The position numbers and the translations under genes were made by a program. From assembly GCA_013362555.1 (NCBI GenBank), contig JABFVX010000263.1, positions 1 through 9,232 on the forward strand: 9,232 nucleotides of DNA, in the 5' to 3' direction. Shown in pieces: positions 5,625 through 9,232 of the stretch (the stretch's first letter is position 1; each line of letters opens with the position of its first letter). Origin of the DNA: Mycobacteriaceae bacterium (GTDB lineage: Bacteria > Actinomycetota > Actinomycetes > Mycobacteriales > Mycobacteriaceae). Below the pieces are notes generated by a model that saw only the letters and a program-made list of their open reading frames with translations, was not told where the DNA came from and ran no database searches.

Positions 5625-5659
5625 TCCGAGAAGGCACACCGAATAGGTGAAGGGGTTCG

Positions 5660-6511
5660 ATGACGATCACCAAGTCCGTGCAGGCGTCACCCGGCGGCTC
5701 CGCGGGGGCAGGCGGGGGCACCGGGGTTCGCGGCCCCGGCCGGGCCCGGCTGGACGAGCGCACCTTGCGCACCGACCGCTGGTGGCTCCAGCCGCTGCTC
5801 ACCGTCCTCGGCCTCTCGGCGTTCATCATCTACGCCACCATCCGCGCGTTCGTCCGGCGGGACTACTGGGTCGACGACTACCACTACCTCACGCCGTTCT
5901 ACTCGCCGTGCGTGTCGACCTCGTGTGAAGCGGGCGCGCGCCACTTCGGCGCCTGGTTCGGCGCGCTGCCAAGCTGGATCCCGCTGGGGTTCCTGGTCTT
6001 GCCGTTCCTGCTGGGCTTCCGGCTCACCTGCTACTACTACCGGAAGGCCTACTACCGCTCCGTCTGGATGTCGCCGCCCGCGTGCGCGGTGGCCGAGCCG
6101 CACGCGAGCTACTCCGGCGAGACCAAGCTGCCGCTGATCATCCAGAACGCACACCGGTACTTCTTCTACGTCGCCACGGTCGTGTCGCTGGTCAACACCT
6201 ACGACGCGGTCATGGCCATGCACAGCCCCGGGGGCTTCGGCCTCGGCGTCGGCAACGTCGTGCTGTGGGTCAACGTCGCGCTGCTGTGGGCGTACACCCT
6301 GTCATGCCACTCGTGCAGGCACATCGCGGGCGGGCGGCTCAAGCACTTCTCCGCGCACCCGGTCCGGTACTGGACCTGGACCCAGGTATCGAAGCTCAAC
6401 ACCAGGCACATGCAGCTGGCCTGGGTCACGCTGGCCACCCTGGTGCTCACCGACCTGTACATCTCGCTGGTCGCGGGCGGCCACATCACCGACTTCCGAT
6501 TCGTGGGTTAA
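5660..6511 (+). CDS. sdhC: Succinate dehydrogenase membrane anchor (Sdh1-type SdhC, Rv0249c-like)
   Basis: A 283-residue integral membrane protein, similar in length to the M. tuberculosis Sdh1 anchor Rv0249c and in the same position before sdhA and sdhB. A polar Gly-rich N-terminus (1-40) is followed by about five membrane segments (roughly 43-63, 105-123, 166-186, 196-215, 252-272). It anchors the SdhAB dimer and carries electrons to quinone. Conserved-looking blocks are LTCYYYRKAYYRSVW (122-136), MSPPACAVAEPH (137-148), LIIQNAHRYFFY (159-170) and LSCHSCRHIAGG (215-226). It is rich in Cys and His: C84, C89, C124, C142, C216, C219, H148, H165, H217, H221. This is notable because mycobacterial Sdh1 is reported, as I recall, to hold a Rieske-type iron-sulfur cluster in this subunit; I cannot assign ligands here. 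The ATG at 5660 follows GGTGAAGGGG closely. The sdhA start is 34 bp downstream. Confidence 0.92.
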   Translation: MTITKSVQASPGGSAGAGGGTGVRGPGRARLDERTLRTDRWWLQPLLTVLGLSAFIIYATIRAFVRRDYWVDDYHYLTPFYSPCVSTSCEAGARHFGAWFGALPSWIPLGFLVLPFLLGFRLTCYYYRKAYYRSVWMSPPACAVAEPHASYSGETKLPLIIQNAHRYFFYVATVVSLVNTYDAVMAMHSPGGFGLGVGNVVLWVNVALLWAYTLSCHSCRHIAGGRLKHFSAHPVRYWTWTQVSKLNTRHMQLAWVTLATLVLTDLYISLVAGGHITDFRFVG

Positions 6512-6545
6512 GACCCGCCGCACAACCCGAAAGGGCTCACAACTC

Positions 6546-8462
6546 ATGCCTGAAGTGGAACGGCACAACTACGACGTCGTGGTTGTCGGCGCGGGCGGCG
6601 CGGGGCTGCGCGCGGTCATCGAGGCGCGCGAGCGGGGCCACTCGGTCGCCGTGGTGTGCAAGTCGCTGTTCGGCAAGGCGCACACCGTCATGGCCGAGGG
6701 CGGCTGTGCCGCCTCGATGGGCAACGCCAACGCCAAGGACAACTGGCAGACGCACTTCAAAGACACGATGCGCGGCGGCAAGTTCCTCAACAACTGGCGG
6801 ATGGCCGAGCTGCACGCCCGCGAGGCGCCGGACCGGGTGTGGGAGCTGGAGACCTACGGCGCGCTGTTCGACCGCACCAAGGACGGGCGGATCAGCCAGC
6901 GCAACTTCGGCGGCCACACCTACCCGCGGCTGGCCCACGTCGGCGACCGCACCGGCCTGGAGATCATCCGCACCATGCAGCAGAAGATCGTCTCGCTGCA
7001 GCAGGAGGATTTCGCCGAGACCGGCGACTACGAGTCGCGCATCAAGGTTTTCGCCGAATGCACCATCACCGAGCTGCTCACCGGCGCAGGCGAGGACGGA
7101 CAGGACCGGATCGCGGGCGCGTTCGGGTACTGGCGCGAATCGGGCCGGTTCGTGCTGTTCGAGACGCCCGCGGTAGTGCTGGCGACCGGCGGAATCGGCA
7201 AGTCCTACAAGGTGACCTCGAACTCCTGGGAGTACACCGGCGACGGGCACGCGCTGGCCCTGCGGGCGGGCGCGAAGCTGATCAACATGGAGTTCCTCCA
7301 GTTCCACCCCACCGGCATGGTGTGGCCGCCGAGCGTCAAGGGCATCCTCGTGACCGAGGGCGTGCGCGGCGACGGCGGGGTGCTGAAGAACACCGACGGC
7401 AAGCGGTTCATGTTCGACTACATCCCCGCGGTGTTCAAGGGCCAGTACGCCGAAACCGAGGCCGAGGCCGACAAGTGGCTCGAGGACAACGACTCGGCCC
7501 GGCGCACCCCGGACCTGCTGCCGCGCGACGAAGTGGCGCGCGCCATCAACGAAGAGGTGAAAGCGGGCCGCGGAACGCCGAACGGCGGGGTGTACCTCGA
7601 CATCGCGTCGCGGCTGCCCGCGGACGAGATCCGCAGGCGGCTGCCGTCCATGCACCACCAGTTCCTCGAGCTCGCCGACGTCGACATCACCAAGGAGCCC
7701 ATGGAAGTCGGGCCGACGTGCCACTACGTCATGGGCGGCATCGAGGTCGACCCGGACACCGCGGCGGCTTCGGTGCCCGGACTGTTCGCCGCGGGCGAGT
7801 GTTCCGGCGGCATGCACGGATCCAACCGGCTCGGCGGCAACTCGCTGTCGGACCTGCTGGTGTTCGGCCGCCGCGCGGGACTGGGCGCGGCCGAGTACAT
7901 CGAGGGCCTGGCCGAGCGGCCCGCCCCGTCCGACGCCGACATCGCCGAGGCCGCGAAGGAGGCCGTGGCGCCGTTCGACGCCGAAGGCGCGTCGGAGAAT
8001 CCCTACACCCTGCACACCGACTTGCAGCAGGCGATGAACGACCTCGTCGGCATCATTCGCAAACCGGACGAGGTGGCGCGGGCCATCGAGCGGCTCGACG
8101 AGCTGAAGCGCCGGTACCAGCGGGTTCTGGTCGAAGGGCACCGTCAGTTCAACCCCGGTTGGCACCTCGCCCTCGACCTGCGCAACATGCTCGTGGTGAG
8201 CGAGTGCGTCGCGCGCGCGGCGCTGCTGCGCACCGAAAGCCGCGGCGGCCACACCCGCGACGACCACCCGAAGATGGACCCGGACTGGCGCAACGCCCTG
8301 CTGGTGTGCGGCCTGGGCGCGGACGGAGCGGTGGAAGTGGTCAGGCAGGCGCAGTCCGCCATGCGTCCGGACCTGCTGGAGCTGTTCGACCGCTCGGAAC
8401 TCGAAAAGTACTACACCCCGGAGGAATTGGCTGACCTCCCGGTGAAGGAGATGGCGCGATGA
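6546..8462 (+). CDS. sdhA: Succinate dehydrogenase flavoprotein subunit
   Basis: A 638-residue flavoprotein that oxidises succinate to fumarate on the cytoplasmic face of the membrane and passes electrons to SdhB. The FAD-binding motif is VVVVGAGGAGLRA (11-23). H46 in KAHTVMAEGG is the expected covalent FAD attachment site. Active-site residues known from the family are present: H254 in FHPTG, T270-E271 in VTEGVRGDGG, R327 in PRDEVARA (proton-transfer Arg), H393 in CHYVMGG and R428 in GSNRLGGNSL. Covalent FAD with this set fits succinate dehydrogenase or fumarate reductase; the direction cannot be fixed from sequence. The C-terminal helical domain is complete (ending EMAR). The gene lies 34 bp after sdhC with only a weak, distant purine-rich site (AAAGGG), and its stop overlaps the sdhB ATG as ATGA, so production of the two catalytic subunits is likely coupled. 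Confidence 0.97.
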   Translation: MPEVERHNYDVVVVGAGGAGLRAVIEARERGHSVAVVCKSLFGKAHTVMAEGGCAASMGNANAKDNWQTHFKDTMRGGKFLNNWRMAELHAREAPDRVWELETYGALFDRTKDGRISQRNFGGHTYPRLAHVGDRTGLEIIRTMQQKIVSLQQEDFAETGDYESRIKVFAECTITELLTGAGEDGQDRIAGAFGYWRESGRFVLFETPAVVLATGGIGKSYKVTSNSWEYTGDGHALALRAGAKLINMEFLQFHPTGMVWPPSVKGILVTEGVRGDGGVLKNTDGKRFMFDYIPAVFKGQYAETEAEADKWLEDNDSARRTPDLLPRDEVARAINEEVKAGRGTPNGGVYLDIASRLPADEIRRRLPSMHHQFLELADVDITKEPMEVGPTCHYVMGGIEVDPDTAAASVPGLFAAGECSGGMHGSNRLGGNSLSDLLVFGRRAGLGAAEYIEGLAERPAPSDADIAEAAKEAVAPFDAEGASENPYTLHTDLQQAMNDLVGIIRKPDEVARAIERLDELKRRYQRVLVEGHRQFNPGWHLALDLRNMLVVSECVARAALLRTESRGGHTRDDHPKMDPDWRNALLVCGLGADGAVEVVRQAQSAMRPDLLELFDRSELEKYYTPEELADLPVKEMAR

Positions 8463-9223
8463 CCCAGGCCAAGACCAGCTACGACGCGAAACTCCGGGTG
8501 TGGCGCGGGGATTCGGAGAAGGGCGAGCTGCACGACTTCACCGTCGCCGTGAACGAGGGTGAGGTGGTGCTCGACATCATCCACCGGTTGCAGGCCACGC
8601 AGGCCCCGGACCTCGCGGTGCGCTGGAACTGCAAAGCGGGCAAATGCGGCTCGTGTTCGGCGGAGGTCAACGGCAAGCCGCGGCTGCTGTGCATGACCCG
8701 GATGTCGGTGTTCGACCACGACGAAATCATCACGGTGACGCCGATGCGCACCTTCCCGGTGATTCGCGACCTCGTCACCGACGTCTCCTTCAACTACGCC
8801 AAGGCGCGCGAGGTGCAGTCGTTCACGCCCCCGCCGGACCTGAAGCCGGGCGAATACCGCATGCAGCAGGTGGACGTGGAGCGTTCGCAGGAGTTCCGCA
8901 AGTGCATCGAGTGCTTCCTGTGCCAGAACACCTGTCACGTGGTGCGCGACCACGACGAGAACAAGGAAGCCTTCTCCGGACCGCGGTTCCTCATGCGCAT
9001 CGCCGAACTGGAGATGCACCCCCTCGACACCGCCGACCGCCGCGAGACCGCCCAAGCCGACCACGGCCTCGGGCTCTGCAACATCACCAAGTGCTGCACG
9101 GAAGTCTGCCCGGAACACATCAAGATCACCGACAACGCCCTGATCCCCATGAAAGAACGCGTCGTCGACCGCAAGTACGACCCCATCACCTGGCTCGGCA
9201 ACGCCCTGTTCCGCCGCAAGTAG
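8459..9223 (+). CDS. sdhB: Succinate dehydrogenase iron-sulfur subunit
   Basis: A 254-residue protein that relays electrons from FAD to the membrane quinone site through three iron-sulfur centres, all with visible ligands. The ferredoxin-like N-terminal half has C58, C63, C66 and C78 for the [2Fe-2S] cluster (CKAGKCGSCSAE...LLC). The C-terminal half has C149, C152, C155 and C217 for [4Fe-4S], and C159, C207 and C213 for [3Fe-4S]; the spacing matches E. coli SdhB nearly residue for residue. C212 is an extra neighbouring cysteine in KCCTEVCP. The ATG at 8459 overlaps the sdhA stop (ATGA) and has a strong AAGGAG site (8445-8450) eight bases upstream, inside the sdhA end. The stop TAG is at 9221-9223, nine bases before the window edge, so any operon continuation or terminator is not visible. 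No separate sdhD is present, consistent with a single-anchor Sdh1-type enzyme. Confidence 0.97.
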   Translation: MTQAKTSYDAKLRVWRGDSEKGELHDFTVAVNEGEVVLDIIHRLQATQAPDLAVRWNCKAGKCGSCSAEVNGKPRLLCMTRMSVFDHDEIITVTPMRTFPVIRDLVTDVSFNYAKAREVQSFTPPPDLKPGEYRMQQVDVERSQEFRKCIECFLCQNTCHVVRDHDENKEAFSGPRFLMRIAELEMHPLDTADRRETAQADHGLGLCNITKCCTEVCPEHIKITDNALIPMKERVVDRKYDPITWLGNALFRRK

Positions 9224-9232
9224 TACCTCCAC

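Larger units (their letters stand above)
5224..5659. other. 436-bp divergent intergenic region between porin and sdh operon
   Basis: No convincing gene lies here. Short open frames exist on both strands but have no recognisable family likeness or good ribosome sites. The stretch is less GC-rich than its surroundings around 5380-5430. It contains a candidate porin promoter on the minus strand, a candidate sdh promoter on the plus strand, and hairpins at 5288-5304, 5472-5505 and 5504-5531, listed separately. It presumably carries the control sites for both transcription units. Confidence 0.7.

Noticed and set aside
5242..5639. Short minus-strand open frames (74-81 codons) in the divergent region
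   Set aside because: There is no ribosome site of note and no recognisable motif, and they overlap the promoter-like and hairpin elements.
6537..8267. A 576-codon open frame on the minus strand opposite sdhA
   Set aside because: It is the antisense of a clear sdhA gene; the translation is Val/Arg/Gly-rich with no family motif, as expected from GC-rich codon bias.
1..9232. Mobile-element, phage or CRISPR origin for the accessory sugar genes
   Set aside because: I found no transposase, integrase, terminal repeats, target duplication or repeat-spacer array, and base composition looks uniform by eye.

Overview
The window reads as chromosomal DNA of a high-GC actinobacterium. The MspA-family outer-membrane porin points to a mycolic-acid-bearing lineage (Nocardia, Rhodococcus or relatives). 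The Sdh1-type succinate dehydrogenase operon (anchor, flavoprotein, iron-sulfur protein) fits that lineage as well. Genus cannot be fixed from the sequence alone. I see no tRNA, rRNA, CRISPR array, transposase or phage gene.

Left part (1-5223): nucleotide-sugar and envelope genes. At the left edge is the first part of a minus-strand methyltransferase gene with the TylC3-type zinc-binding N-terminus (1-201). It runs divergently, only 14 bp away, from a plus-strand RmlC-like sugar 3,5-epimerase gene (216-773). That gene converges on a minus-strand run of five tightly packed genes. In transcription order these are an MspA-family porin (5223-4597), a TylC3-type sugar C-methyltransferase (4595-3315), an RfbF-like sugar-1-phosphate nucleotidyltransferase (3318-2527), a PIG-L deacetylase (2530-1886) and an extended-SDR sugar epimerase/reductase (1851-829). 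Junctions are a 1-bp gap, two ATGA overlaps and a 34-bp gap, so one transcript is likely. A long perfect inverted repeat separates the convergent ends. Together the enzymes could activate a sugar phosphate, epimerise, C-methylate, reduce and de-acylate it. The window holds no glycosyltransferase and no recognisable 4,6-dehydratase, so product and acceptor are unknown.

Middle (5224-5659): a 436-bp gene-free divergent region between the porin and the sdh operon. It holds a candidate promoter for each side and several hairpins.

Right part (5660-9223): the complete operon sdhC-sdhA-sdhB for a membrane-bound succinate:quinone oxidoreductase. It couples succinate oxidation in the TCA cycle to quinone reduction. 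All expected catalytic and cofactor residues of SdhA and SdhB are visible.

Most noteworthy points: a porin gene apparently co-transcribed with a sugar-nucleotide cassette, loss of the acidic constriction residues in that porin, and a promoter-like extended -10 squeezed between two start codons 14 bp apart.
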